From: Pseudomonadota bacterium
GTDB taxonomy: Bacteria > Pseudomonadota > Gammaproteobacteria > Burkholderiales > Methylophilaceae
DNA: 64,000 nt
NCBI GenBank assembly: GCA_029782295.1
Contig: JAKOVB010000174.1
Span: 119,030 to 183,029 of the forward strand
Direction: 5' to 3'
A model generated the notes under the pieces. The model saw nothing but the letters and a program-made list of their open reading frames with translations, was not told the origin of the DNA and ran no database searches. Made by a program: the position numbers and the translations under genes. The stretch's first letter is position 1. Every line of letters starts with the position of its first letter. Positions 8,811 through 17,020 of the stretch are shown here, in pieces.

Positions 8811-9893
8811 ATGCGCCCAGAGAATGTGCAGGCCGCCGCGTGTCAGCAGGATCCGCGCCAGGCTCTTATCGACACCAAGTATTTCGGTATCCGGCCGCAG
8901 CCGCTCGAGCAGTATCTGTACAACCTGGGGCTTCCCCAGAGCTGCGAACGCGTGTTTTGGCTGCATTGGGACGAAGGGGCCAGGAACCGCAACTGGATCT
9001 CGGAGATAGCCATCAGTGAAGTCGCGCGCCGGGTTCGTTGCGACGAATCCTCCGTGGTCCGGGCCTACCAACGCCTGATACAGCTCGGCTTGCTACGGCG
9101 GCAGAATCCGGGCCGCGATCCTTCGCATCCCTTCAGGATGGCCACCAGCCTCACTGAAGTGCTGCTGCCGCGCCAGGCCCTTGGAGGGCTTCTCAACGCG
9201 CCCAGCCGGCGACGGGACGCCGAAGCAGGGAAATCGGCGGTGGTGCCGTTGAGGGCCGTGGAAGCGCAGCCAGCACCGGCAGCCGCGCCCGAGGCGCCAC
9301 CGGCGCCGACGGCACGCGAAACCCGAGCCATTGACGGTGATGCGGTATGGAAAGCCTGCCTTGAGCCTTTGCGCCAGGAACTATCCGACTATGACTTCAA
9401 GGTCTGGTTTGCATGCATTCAACCGTACGTGAGCGGTTCGCAGTTGATCCTGTTCGCGCCAAACAACATGGTCGTTGACCGCCTGGTGAAAGGCTTCGAA
9501 GGCCGCCTCAAGGAGCTGCTGGTGGGCGAGGGTACGGGAATCACGGGGATCGTGGTCCGGGTGGGCAACAAGCCGTCCGTGACAGCGGCGGCGACGGCAG
9601 CACCGGTTCAGCGTACAGCACCCTCCAAGGCCGCTCCCGATCGGCCGCGGGACATCAGCGTATTCCTCCAGGCCCGCACACGCGAGCTGCTCTGCGATCT
9701 CGTGCCGTTGGAGAAGGTTGATGAGCTGTGGCGCCAGATCCTGTGGTCGATGCACGCCGGCGCCCTGAGGAAGCTCGACCTGCTCAAGGCCATGCACACC
9801 GGTTTGAAGCTCGTCAGGTCTGGCAAATGGACCAAGCCGAACCGCATGCCGCCCATGTGGACTTACCACCACGCGACGGCGCGGCGCCCGTGA
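8811..9893 (+). CDS. Replication-initiator candidate with DnaA_N domain
   Basis: 360-aa protein. I choose ATG 8811 for its strong Shine-Dalgarno (AAGGGGA, 5 bp upstream); an in-frame TTG lies at 8787. Residues about 45-110 form a winged-helix region (ISEVARRVRCDESSVVRAYQ). A Pro/Ala-rich linker follows, then a domain matching the DnaA N-terminal region (WKACLEPLRQELSDYDFKVW, then FAPNNMVVDRLVKGF). There is no AAA+ ATPase and no DnaA box-binding domain, so this is not DnaA. The combination of a winged helix and a helicase-loading DnaA_N domain beside a partition locus suggests an initiator that recruits host DnaB. This is inference; a regulator role is possible. Confidence 0.6.
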   Translation: MRPENVQAAACQQDPRQALIDTKYFGIRPQPLEQYLYNLGLPQSCERVFWLHWDEGARNRNWISEIAISEVARRVRCDESSVVRAYQRLIQLGLLRRQNPGRDPSHPFRMATSLTEVLLPRQALGGLLNAPSRRRDAEAGKSAVVPLRAVEAQPAPAAAPEAPPAPTARETRAIDGDAVWKACLEPLRQELSDYDFKVWFACIQPYVSGSQLILFAPNNMVVDRLVKGFEGRLKELLVGEGTGITGIVVRVGNKPSVTAAATAAPVQRTAPSKAAPDRPRDISVFLQARTRELLCDLVPLEKVDELWRQILWSMHAGALRKLDLLKAMHTGLKLVRSGKWTKPNRMPPMWTYHHATARRP

Positions 9894-10110
9894 CCTGCAC
9901 CGCTGCATGAGGAATAAAAGATTTATTGGATTTATGAAAATAAAAAAACATAGGGGCCTGCGGCCGTGAGTTTTGAAAAAAACCCGGAAGAGGGGAGGGA
10001 AGGCACGCTCAAACCGGCGCACTCCCAGAGCTCCAGGCTGCAGAAGAGGTCTACAGGGATGACAGCTTTGAGAAACCGTCGTAAAATGTTTCCTACGTGG
10101 GAAACATTGC
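9894..10110. other. AT-rich stretch between initiator gene and second parB
   Basis: An A/T-rich run at about 9910-9955, including a run of seven A, stands out in GC-rich surroundings and could be a DNA-unwinding element. No gene is supported here; an open frame on the minus strand is antisense to the initiator gene and has no recognisable content. Confidence 0.35.
10085..10108. promoter_or_regulatory. parS-like operator abutting second parB start
   Basis: AATGTTTCC (10085-10093) and GGAAACATT (10100-10108) flank TACGTG, giving a 24-bp palindrome with one mismatched pair. It ends 2 bp before the ATG of the Spo0J-type ParB gene. The half-site TGTTTC matches chromosomal-type parS. Likely the protein's own binding site and operator. 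Confidence 0.6.
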
Positions 10111-10959
10111 ATGCCTGAAGAAAATCAACTATCTGATTTAATTAGGATTGACGTGCAATCGGTGTTTCAGTTTTCAGGTGGTGGAAAACCGAGCAACCGG
10201 AAGGCGAGGGCGCCCAGCGCCTCCCGCATCCGAGTCATTCGACTCACCGGCACAGTTAAACCCGTAGTGGTCCAAGGCGGGCTAGAAAACGGCCGCTTTC
10301 GCCTCCTGCAGGGACGGGTACGGTGGCAAGCAGCGATCGCAGCCAAGCTACCGCGAATCCCCGCCATCGAGTGCAAGCATCCCGGACTGGCCCCGGCGCT
10401 TCACCGCCTGGACGAGCTCGTCGCTCAGGACGGCCGCAACCCGATTCACACCGCCGAGGCGCTGCGAGACGTTCAAAACTGCATTCCCAACTGCACACGG
10501 AGCGATCTTGCCGACATCTGCGGTTGGCCACTGAACACCGTCGTGCACCACCTGCAGCTGCTCGAGCTCCCAGAGGCCATTGGGCGCCTATTGAAGCTCG
10601 GGCGGCTTAGCTTCGGTCACGGAAAAGTGCTGTCGGGTAAGAAGCTCCGACAGGACTCGGCACGGCAGGCAGCGCTTACGGTCCAGGCCATTAAGGAAAA
10701 ATGGTCGGTGCGGGATCTTGAAGCTGCCATCAAAGGCAGTCCCTCAACATCGCCGCCGGCACCAGCCAAACCAACGTCCACCGAATCGGCGGCGCTCGTG
10801 AGGGATCCCAACATCCAACGCCTGGCAAATGTCCTCACGGATGCGACCGGTATGCCCACGACGATCGAGCATCGAGCGGACGGGCAGGGGAGGGTGGTGT
10901 TTTCGTATCACTCCCTTGACGAAATGGACAACCTGTTACGATTCTTTCCAACCGAGTAG
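10111..10959 (+). CDS. parB: Second ParB, Spo0J/chromosomal-type
   Basis: 282-aa ParB/RepB/Spo0J-family protein. An N-terminal ParB-like domain (LTGTVKPVVVQ, RLLQGRVRWQAAIAA) is followed by a helix-turn-helix (RSDLADICGWPLNTVVHHLQ). The C-terminal dimerisation domain has the Spo0J pattern DPNIQRLANVLTDATGMPT then VVFSYHSLDEMDNLL. It differs clearly from the parA-linked ParB at 6432 and has no ParA of its own nearby. Its start is covered by a parS-like palindrome, so it is probably autoregulated. It may act in copy control, silencing or spreading rather than in partition. Confidence 0.82.
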   Translation: MPEENQLSDLIRIDVQSVFQFSGGGKPSNRKARAPSASRIRVIRLTGTVKPVVVQGGLENGRFRLLQGRVRWQAAIAAKLPRIPAIECKHPGLAPALHRLDELVAQDGRNPIHTAEALRDVQNCIPNCTRSDLADICGWPLNTVVHHLQLLELPEAIGRLLKLGRLSFGHGKVLSGKKLRQDSARQAALTVQAIKEKWSVRDLEAAIKGSPSTSPPAPAKPTSTESAALVRDPNIQRLANVLTDATGMPTTIEHRADGQGRVVFSYHSLDEMDNLLRFFPTE

Positions 10960-10984
10960 TTCCTACCCGAGTTCACCTTGCGCC

Positions 10985-11272
10985 ATGTTTGAACAATTGA
11001 ACGCATCGGAACGGTTGATCATCGATCTGCTCGGCGGGCAACCTCATGGAATGCTGGGCCTTGAGATGGTCAAGGCGTCGAATGGGAAGCTGAAGCGCGG
11101 GACGATTTACATCTGGCTTGCTCGCCTGGAAGAGCAGGGCATCGTTGAGTCCCAACCCGACGATCCGACAGCAGTGATGGCGCGTCGCCGTTATCGATTA
11201 AGCCGCCGCGGCAAGCTCATTGACGTCAACGAATCCGCGGGCTCCACAGATCCGATTCCCGCGTCGGCCTAA
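10985..11272 (+). CDS. PadR-like winged-helix regulator
   Basis: 95-aa DNA-binding protein. The pattern LIIDLLGGQPHGMLGLEMVK, GTIYIWLARLEEQGIVESQ, RRYRLSRRGKLI is the PadR winged helix (helices 1-3 and wing). It lacks the C-terminal dimerisation helix of longer PadR proteins. Start ATG 10985 lies 25 bp after the second parB, so the two are probably co-transcribed. Confidence 0.7.
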   Translation: MFEQLNASERLIIDLLGGQPHGMLGLEMVKASNGKLKRGTIYIWLARLEEQGIVESQPDDPTAVMARRRYRLSRRGKLIDVNESAGSTDPIPASA

Positions 11273-11310
11273 TTTGAGAGGTCACCCGGCTCATTCGATA
11301 GGCCAGGGGT

Positions 11311-11808
11311 CTAGGGATTGGGCTTTGAACCAGAACGACTCTTCAGCCGCTCAAGCGCGGCCTCGATCAATTGCGGATCGATGCGCGCATTGGTCTGTCG
11401 CAATTGCTCAAGGGCTTTCGGTAAGTCAATCCAGCCGCGAACTGCGGCCTGCTCGAGCAAGCCCAAAGTCCCGATCACGGACAGTCCGCATTGTTCCGCC
11501 GCGCGCCGCCCAGCGCGGTCGTCCATGAGAACAGCTGCCGCGCGGATCTCGCGGGCAAGGCAAATCGCTTCTTGCTCGCCGGCATCCACGTTGAGGGAGG
11601 CATCGAGTGCGGTCGGCTTTTGCACACTGACCCATGCGGGCATCGCGCGGATCCATTCCTGCACCATTGTCGGTGTGCTGGCGTGCTGCAGCTCGGCATA
11701 TACGGTCGGTGGGATCACCACTTTCTCAAAAAGCTGCGCGAGCAGCCCGTCCGCACCGCACAAGATGAGATAGTGCAGCGGGGAGGTATCCGAGACGACG
11801 ACGCTCAC
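11311..11808 (-). CDS. DUF3368 PIN-domain toxin
   Basis: 165-aa PIN-domain protein. Acidic residues sit where the metal-binding nuclease site is expected: VVSDTSPLHYL (first Asp), DAGEQEAICLA (second cluster) and VLMDDRAGRRAAE (third). The C-terminal helical part with LPKALEQLRQTNARI is typical of DUF3368. Known relatives are RNA-cleaving toxins. The start overlaps the stop of the upstream UPF0175 gene by 4 bp, giving a standard antitoxin-first module. Confidence 0.82.
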   Translation of the reverse strand: MSVVVSDTSPLHYLILCGADGLLAQLFEKVVIPPTVYAELQHASTPTMVQEWIRAMPAWVSVQKPTALDASLNVDAGEQEAICLAREIRAAAVLMDDRAGRRAAEQCGLSVIGTLGLLEQAAVRGWIDLPKALEQLRQTNARIDPQLIEAALERLKSRSGSKPNP

Positions 11809-12077
11809 GAGCGCCGCAGGATTTTATCGAACGTCGCCGCGTCCGCCTCGAGGTCGGACGCCGAGTAGTTCAGCGGAACTCCTCGCTCCTTGAGGAAGGC
11901 CTCGGTCTGCCAGTAGTCAAGCCCGAGGGCCTCTCCGGCCTGCCGGTGCGAGAGCCGGCCCCCCCGATAGCGCTCGACCACCGCATCCTCCATGACATGG
12001 CGAGCCACGGCCTGCGGGGAGTCTCCCCACTGGCGAGCGATGGGATCCGGCATTTGAACGATCACTTCCATCGCCAA
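11805..12077 (-). CDS. UPF0175 antitoxin
   Basis: 90-aa small helical protein of the UPF0175 family: HVMEDAVVERYRGGRLSHRQ, then AGEALGLDYWQTEAFLKERG. These proteins pair with DUF3368 PIN toxins and carry an N-terminal DNA-binding part for autoregulation. It is the upstream partner of the PIN gene (4-bp overlap). Confidence 0.82.
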   Translation of the reverse strand: MAMEVIVQMPDPIARQWGDSPQAVARHVMEDAVVERYRGGRLSHRQAGEALGLDYWQTEAFLKERGVPLNYSASDLEADAATFDKILRRS

Positions 12078-12271
12078 ATATTAACATGGACCGCCCACGT
12101 CCAGCGGCGGAACGGGGGTCTTCGCCTCGGCCACGCCGACCCCAGCCAGACCGGCCTGCCGTACGGGGTGGGGGGGGCGCCCCGGACGATGAGGGCCTGG
12201 CTCACCAACGAATCGTCGCAGCCGGGGTTAGCCTCCCCGATAGCGGCAGGCCGCTCGCGGCGCTGCCCCGG

Positions 12272-12448
12272 TCAGGGGTTCCAATCAGCCAATTCGTTAT
12301 CCAGGTGCGCGAACTCGGCAGGCACCTCCGCGATGCGTATGGCTGCGATCTGCCGCTCGGTCAGCTCGCCTGGCATGACCACACGGCGATCACGCTTCAG
12401 GCGCTGATCATCCGCGGCCGGTACTTCCTTGGATTCGGGAGTATTCAT
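12272..12448 (-). CDS. Small hypothetical protein (58 aa)
   Basis: Short charged protein starting MNTPESKEVPAADDQRLKRD and ending FAHLDNELADWNP. The ATG is preceded by AGAGG six bases upstream. Amino acid composition looks coding, whereas the overlapping + strand frame does not. It lies upstream of, and on the same strand as, the UPF0175/PIN pair. No family recognised; it could be a chance frame. Confidence 0.4.
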   Translation of the reverse strand: MNTPESKEVPAADDQRLKRDRRVVMPGELTERQIAAIRIAEVPAEFAHLDNELADWNP

Positions 12449-12560
12449 GGGGACCTCTGGGTGCCGGAATTATACGGAAGTCTTTTCACCCGAAAACGAG
12501 CGAGGCTTCAGTGGAAGGCTGTTGGGCCGCGCTCGGCCTGTCGGTGGAGCATGAAACCAG

Positions 12561-12716
12561 GGGAGGGACTGCTGACTCGCCCTCCCATCGTGGCACGCCG
12601 ATCGCGCGCGCAAGGCTGAGAACGCCGCTGTCGCGGCCGTTCTCCCGAGCTCGCTGCGCTCGGCCGTTGCGCGCTGGCGCCGCGGCGTGCGCCCGCCGGG
12701 CCGGGCGATCCGCCCG
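12561..12716 (+). promoter_or_regulatory. Structured leader 1 (DUF4942 gene)
   Basis: First copy of a leader family found before 27 genes up to 40.5 kb. General build: an optional 5' hairpin, an outer stem, a long inner stem-loop, a short spacer, and a terminal hairpin just before the ribosome-binding site. Here: 5' hairpin GGGAGGG/CCCTCCC (12561-12586), outer stem CACGCCG (12594-12600)/CGGCGTG (12683-12689), inner stem around GCGCAAGGCTGAG and CTCGGCCGTTGCGC, terminal hairpin CGGGC-GATCC-GCCCG (12702-12716) ending 19 nt before the ATG. Confidence 0.75.
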
Positions 12717-12735
12717 AGTCATTCGGAGTTCAATC

Positions 12736-13575
12736 ATGTATCAGTGGGAAAACAACCTCGCGGACGAGCCAGCCAATGCCGGCGTCGTTCCGTCCGTCGG
12801 CATCGAGAACTTGATCAACATGCGCACGGCCGCCATGGAGCGCTACCTCCACGCGCTCAAGCTGCTGCAAGAGGCCGGTGAAATCGCGGAAGCGGCGAAA
12901 CTCAGAAGAGTCGATTTCGACATCAACAGCTCTTACCACGGAAAAACGAGCGCAAGCGACCGCGATGCGCCCAAGACCATTCAACAAGCGATCGACAAGA
13001 GCGCGTGGCACTACCTCATGAACGAATCGGGCATGCGCACCTTCATGGATGCCGATGCGCGCAAGGAGTGGGACAGTCAGATCTTCAACGGTACCGTGCC
13101 TGAACTCACGATCGACAACGTCGAATCCACCTTCAATCTGCTGCACACCCAGCGGGGCGAGATGTTCGAGCGCGGTGTCATCTCATGTTTCCGTCGACTG
13201 TCCTGGAATTACAAGACCAACGAGCCGTTCAAATTCGGCATGCGGATCATCGTGAACCAGCTGTTCAGGGTCTACGGGAGCGGCGACAGCTCGCTGTACT
13301 TAAACAGCGGGAAGTGCGATGAGCTGGAGGATCTGCTGCGCGTGTTCACCGTGCTCGACGGCAAGCCGCAGGCCGATCACCGCAATGGGGTGGGGCATGC
13401 GATTGATGTCGCGAAGAGCGAGAGGAAGATGGAGCTCGACGGCGAATACTTCCACCTGCGCTGGTACAAAAAAGGCAGCGGGCATCTGACCTTCAAACGA
13501 GCGGACCTGGTGGACCGCCTGAATCAGATTCTCGCCAAGCATTATCCCAGGGCGCTGGCTTACGACAGGAAGTGA
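12736..13575 (+). CDS. DUF4942-domain protein
   Basis: 279-aa cytoplasmic protein. The segment SWNYKTNEPFKFGMRIIVNQ followed by LEDLLRVFTVLDGK and a C-terminal FHLRWYKKGSGHLTFKRADL is characteristic of DUF4942 proteins of conjugative plasmids and ICEs. No catalytic motif is evident and its biochemical role is unknown. It is the first gene of the leader-preceded block, and the strong GC hairpin at 13656 probably ends its transcript. Confidence 0.75.
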   Translation: MYQWENNLADEPANAGVVPSVGIENLINMRTAAMERYLHALKLLQEAGEIAEAAKLRRVDFDINSSYHGKTSASDRDAPKTIQQAIDKSAWHYLMNESGMRTFMDADARKEWDSQIFNGTVPELTIDNVESTFNLLHTQRGEMFERGVISCFRRLSWNYKTNEPFKFGMRIIVNQLFRVYGSGDSSLYLNSGKCDELEDLLRVFTVLDGKPQADHRNGVGHAIDVAKSERKMELDGEYFHLRWYKKGSGHLTFKRADLVDRLNQILAKHYPRALAYDRK

Positions 13576-13655
13576 AGCAGGGGAGGGCGTGAAGGTCGCC
13601 GCGACATCCTAAGAGCGGACGATCAAGGCCACCCATTCACGCCTGGTAGCGACTC

Positions 13656-13677
13656 GGGAGGGCCAGCGCGCCCTCCC
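13656..13677 (+). terminator. Hairpin terminator after DUF4942 gene
   Basis: 8-bp stem GGGAGGGC/GCCCTCCC with a 6-base loop, followed by ACTCTTT, 80 bp after the stop codon. Confidence 0.5.
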
Positions 13678-13709
13678 ACTCTTTCATCACCTTTGGATGT
13701 TGTCGCCAT

Positions 13710-13874
13710 AGGCAATTTGCAAGGCGGATTGCCTGCATTCCCAGTGAACCACGCCGTACTCGCGCGCAAGGCCTGCGCGCGCCTGCGGCGCGTGCTCGCC
13801 AGCTCGGCCGGAGGCCTCGGCCCTGCGCGCTTGCGCTGCGGCGTGGGGCTCCGCCCGTCGGCAATCCGCCGGCG
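13710..13874 (+). promoter_or_regulatory. Structured leader 2 (PAPS-reductase-like gene)
   Basis: 5' hairpin AGGCAAT/ATTGCCT (13710-13734); outer stem CACGCCG (13750)/CGGCGTG (13839); terminal hairpin CGTCGGC/GCCGGCG (13856-13874), 16 nt before the ATG. Confidence 0.7.
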
Positions 13875-13890
13875 ACATTGGAGAATGCCG

Positions 13891-14951
13891 ATGACCCTCT
13901 TGAGGCCGGCGCGTATCGACGCGCGCGAGACCGATCCCGCTCACCACCCTGCCGACAGCGATTCCGCAATCGTCCTGGCGGCGCCGCGGCAAGGCCAATT
14001 ATTTGAAGCGTCCCGATCGCCTGTGCTGGCCGCCTGGGGCGCAGGCGTTGATTCCACCGCAATGCTGATCGAGATGGTGGAGACCCATCAGCCGGTGGAT
14101 GCAGTTCTCTTCGCCGACACCGGCAGCGAGCATCCGGAAACCTATCTGTTCGCGGTGAACTTCATGCGGTGGCTGATGGCCCGCGAGATCCCGTGCGCCG
14201 TCGTGCGCTACCAGCCGCGCGACTTCAAAAACTGGCCGCCCTATCGCACGCTCGAGGAGAACTGTCTAACCAACGGCACACTGCCGTCCAAGGCGTTCGG
14301 CTTCGGCGCCTGCTCGATGAAGTGGAAGATCGCGCCACAAAATCGATGGACGCAGAACTGGGAGCCGGCGCGGCGCGTGTGGGCCGCCGGCGGCAAAGTG
14401 GTGAAGCTCATCGGCTACGACTGCTCGCCCGCAGACTCACGGCGCTATGCCGAGCGAGAAGGATACGACGATCCGCGCTATGTCTATCGCTATCCGCTGC
14501 GCGAGTGGGGATGGACCCGGGAGCGATGCGCCGAACGCATACGCGAAGCTGGATTGCCGGTGCCACGCAAAAGCGCGTGCTTCCGGCGATGAAGCCGCAC
14601 GAGCTGCATTCCATGCCCGCAGCGTTGCTGCGTCGGATCGTGTTGATGGAAGCGCGCGCCAAGCCGCGCCTTAAGAACGTGGATGGATTGTGGCGCAAGC
14701 CCGTGTTGGGAAAACGCGGCGCAACGCCGCGCCCCGGCTCGATGACCGAATACATCCGCGAGCAAGCCTTGCTGCCGGCACAGGTAATCGAGAGCATCAC
14801 TGCAGTGGCACCGCAGAGCTTGGTGCGATGGCAGCAGGCCATGGGGCAACTGGCGCAGCGGCCGGATCTGAAGGAATGGCTGCAATTGTTTGATGCCGCC
14901 GCCGCCGACGGGATGCGCGTCTCACCGACGCCGGATCTCTGCGCGAGTTAA
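13891..14951 (+). pseudogene. PAPS-reductase-family (adenine nucleotide alpha-hydrolase) gene, frameshifted
   Basis: Member of the phosphoadenosine-phosphosulfate reductase-like family found on plasmids and phages. The start is ATG 13891 (GGAG seven bases upstream). The P-loop-like motif AAWGAGVDSTAML and the substrate segment DAVLFADTGSEHPETY are present. The frame stops at 14592 right after GLPVPRKSACF, where relatives continue with a CFFCP motif. From about 14577 the next frame continues the family sequence (PAMKPHELHSMPAALLRRIV, then EYIREQALLP) to the stop at 14951. A small deletion at about 14583 therefore breaks the gene and removes the second cysteine. A sequencing error would explain it equally well. 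Confidence 0.7.
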
Positions 14952-15023
14952 GCGCACCTGCTCCCACTGGATCGCCGCGAGCAAGTGCGTCGCAGCCGGC
15001 AACACATGGCCGTCAGGAATTCG

Positions 15024-15170
15024 GAAGGCGGTTTGCCTGGAACGCGAGATTACCACCCCGTGCTCGGCGTCGAGGTCCTGCGCACGCCGAGCGTGCTTCG
15101 GCGAGTCGCGCTACGCGCGAACCTCGACCCCTGCGCGCGCGGTGGACGGTCAGACGCGGGCAATCCGCCC
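15024..15170 (+). promoter_or_regulatory. Structured leader 3 (DUF932 gene)
   Basis: Outer stem CACCCCG (15054)/CGCGGTG (15138), with one mismatch; inner stem GTCGAGGT/ACCTCGAC; terminal hairpin GGGC-AATCC-GCCC (15158-15170), 22 nt before the ATG. Confidence 0.65.
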
Positions 15171-15192
15171 TAATCGAACCGAGGACTTCACC

Positions 15193-16020
15193 ATGGATTC
15201 CATCCAAACTCTGATCGACTCCACCACCGGACCGGGGACGGCTTTCGCCGGCACACTCGACCGCGACACCATCCAGGTCCGCACCCCAGCCGCGCTGGCC
15301 ACGCAGCCGGATGCACGTACCAGCCCAACGTACAAGTTTCTACCCACCGAACGCGTCATCAGCGCACTCGGCGATGCGGGCTTTCTACCCGTCACTGCCG
15401 TCCAGGCGCGGGGACGCACGGCAAACCCGATGAGCGCACGCCATGTCATCCGGTTTCGCCGCCGGTATGAATCGGTGCAGCTGCGCGATTGCATTCCAGA
15501 GATCTTATTCCTCAACTCTCACGACGGACGGACCGCCACCCAGTTTCGGCTGGCGCTCTTTCGCCCCATCTGCACCAACGGATTGATCGTGTGCGACGAA
15601 CAGATGCCGGTATGGCGGATCCCACACCGCGGCGACATTCTCGATGAGGTCATCGCCGCGGCAATCAAACAAAGCGAGCAATTCGCCGAAGTCGGAAAGT
15701 GGGTCGAACGGATGGAGCGAACGGTGCTCGAGCCGGAGCAGCGTTTGAAGTTCGCATCGGATGCGATCGATCTGCGGTTCCCAAAACGCAGGCCTTTGGA
15801 TCTTGCCCCTCAAAACTTGCTCGAAGTGAAACGCGAGCAGGATGAGGGCGTTGATCTTTGGCGCACGTACAACGTCATCCAGGAGCACGTCGTCAAGGGC
15901 GGCCTGCAGTATCGGACACCCTCGAAGCGGAAGATGGTTTCCAGAGGAATCCGGGCCATTCGCGAGGACGTGCGCCTGAACAGCGCACTGTGGACGATGG
16001 CGACTGCCTTGGCCGCTTAG
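15193..16020 (+). CDS. DUF932 family protein
   Basis: 275-aa protein. I choose ATG 15193 (GAGGA seven bases upstream, leader directly before it) over more distal in-frame starts. The order YKFLPTERVISALGDAGFLP, HVIRFRRR, EILFLNSHDGRTATQFRLAL, FRPICTNGLIVCD matches DUF932 (phage/plasmid-related) proteins. The molecular role is unknown; relatives are common on conjugative elements. It is followed by a strong intrinsic terminator. Confidence 0.78.
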   Translation: MDSIQTLIDSTTGPGTAFAGTLDRDTIQVRTPAALATQPDARTSPTYKFLPTERVISALGDAGFLPVTAVQARGRTANPMSARHVIRFRRRYESVQLRDCIPEILFLNSHDGRTATQFRLALFRPICTNGLIVCDEQMPVWRIPHRGDILDEVIAAAIKQSEQFAEVGKWVERMERTVLEPEQRLKFASDAIDLRFPKRRPLDLAPQNLLEVKREQDEGVDLWRTYNVIQEHVVKGGLQYRTPSKRKMVSRGIRAIREDVRLNSALWTMATALAA

Positions 16021-16030
16021 GCCGCAACTC

Positions 16031-16060
16031 GGGAGGGCCTTCGGGCCCTCCCCCTTTTTT
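16031..16060 (+). terminator. Intrinsic terminator after DUF932 gene
   Basis: 9-bp stem GGGAGGGCC/GGCCCTCCC with a TTCG tetraloop, followed by CCTTTTTT; 10 bp after the stop codon. Confidence 0.85.
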
Positions 16061-16124
16061 GCCCACCGTGTCTCGGCGGGGCCGTTCTATGAAAGAGAGC
16101 GGCAGCCTGCACATCCAAGTCTGT

Positions 16125-16243
16125 CACGCCTGGCGTCTCGCGCAAGGCTGAGCGCCAAAGCGCGCTCACGAGCTCCCTGACGGTCGGCCATTGCGCGAGC
16201 GCGCCGCGGCGTGGACCGACGTGCCCGCAGGCAAGCCGCCTGC
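16125..16243 (+). promoter_or_regulatory. Structured leader 4 (gene at 16263)
   Basis: Outer stem CACGCC (16125)/GGCGTG (16208); inner stem GCGCAAGGCTGAGCGC with CGGCCATTGCGC; terminal hairpin GCAGGC-AAGCC-GCCTGC (16227-16243), 19 nt before the ATG. Confidence 0.7.
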
Positions 16244-16262
16244 ATTCACTGCGGAGATGCAC

Positions 16263-16781
16263 ATGCGTCAAATCAATCACTCGGCCAATGTTGTGCGGTT
16301 CGACAAACAAACAAAGGCCATCGACAAGCCGGCGTCGACCATCACCGTCGAGCGCGCGCTGCTGGTTCGGCAGCTGGAGAGCTGCAACTATGAGATCGCC
16401 GACCGTTCAAAGCAGGCGCGCAGCGCTTTAACGGACAACGAGGCGATGCTGACGCGCCGATTCGAAGATCGCGCGCGGCTGCACGAGCTCCTCGGTATCG
16501 AGCAATCGCGCACCAGCATCGTGCTCGGTAAGGAGGGGCAGTTTGTCGTCAATGGCCGCGGCATCCCGAAGGGCGCTGTGCCGGATGCCTACCGTCACAT
16601 CATCTGCGTCCACTTGGCCGAGTGGCGTGCGCGCCATCCAGACCTAGCGGATCACCTTCCGGAAGTGATCGACCTCAACGACATCACCTACACCTATCGC
16701 GATGGCACAGCCTTGCGTAACCAGCAGCCGAAGGTCGGTGCACACACGGCCGAGGTCGATGCGCGCCAGGTGCGAGCATGA
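16263..16781 (+). CDS. Hypothetical protein (172 aa)
   Basis: Soluble, basic, mostly helical protein without a family I recognise. ATG 16263 has GGAG six bases upstream; an ATG six bases earlier would overlap that site. The central segment RTSIVLGKEGQFVVNGRGIP looks like a beta-rich unit, flanked by helices. The last codons overlap the next gene (ATGA), so 16263, 16778 and 17017 form a three-gene translationally coupled operon behind one leader. Confidence 0.6.
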   Translation: MRQINHSANVVRFDKQTKAIDKPASTITVERALLVRQLESCNYEIADRSKQARSALTDNEAMLTRRFEDRARLHELLGIEQSRTSIVLGKEGQFVVNGRGIPKGAVPDAYRHIICVHLAEWRARHPDLADHLPEVIDLNDITYTYRDGTALRNQQPKVGAHTAEVDARQVRA

Positions 16782-17020
16782 GCGCCGGGCCTTCTTGGAA
16801 CGGATATGACTATCGCGCCGGCAAAGCCGTGACTTGGCCGCGCAAGGAGTGGCGCCGCTTGATTCACACGGCGCATCGCCGCCTGCGGGTGAAGGCCGAT
16901 CAGTCCCTGCTGCTATTTGACCGCATTCGCGGCACGGACCGAATCGTCATGGAGGTCTACGACCGCGACCCGTCGCTGCAGCTTCCAGCCACGCAGCCAT
17001 CCGAAGGAGAGTCCGCATGA
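16778..17020 (+). CDS. Hypothetical protein (80 aa)
   Basis: Small basic protein with an aromatic/Arg-rich first half (WPRKEWRRLIHTAHRRLRVK) and a short acidic tail. It overlaps its neighbours by 4 bp on both sides. No family recognised. Confidence 0.55.
   Translation: MSAGPSWNGYDYRAGKAVTWPRKEWRRLIHTAHRRLRVKADQSLLLFDRIRGTDRIVMEVYDRDPSLQLPATQPSEGESA

Noticed and set aside
9381..10112. 243-codon minus-strand frame
   Set aside because: Antisense to the initiator gene, no recognisable domain, and it covers the AT-rich stretch and the parS-like operator.
12086..12619. 177-codon + strand frame
   Set aside because: Pro/Arg-rich composition, no ribosome-binding site, and it runs into leader 1; the 58-aa minus-strand frame inside it looks more coding.
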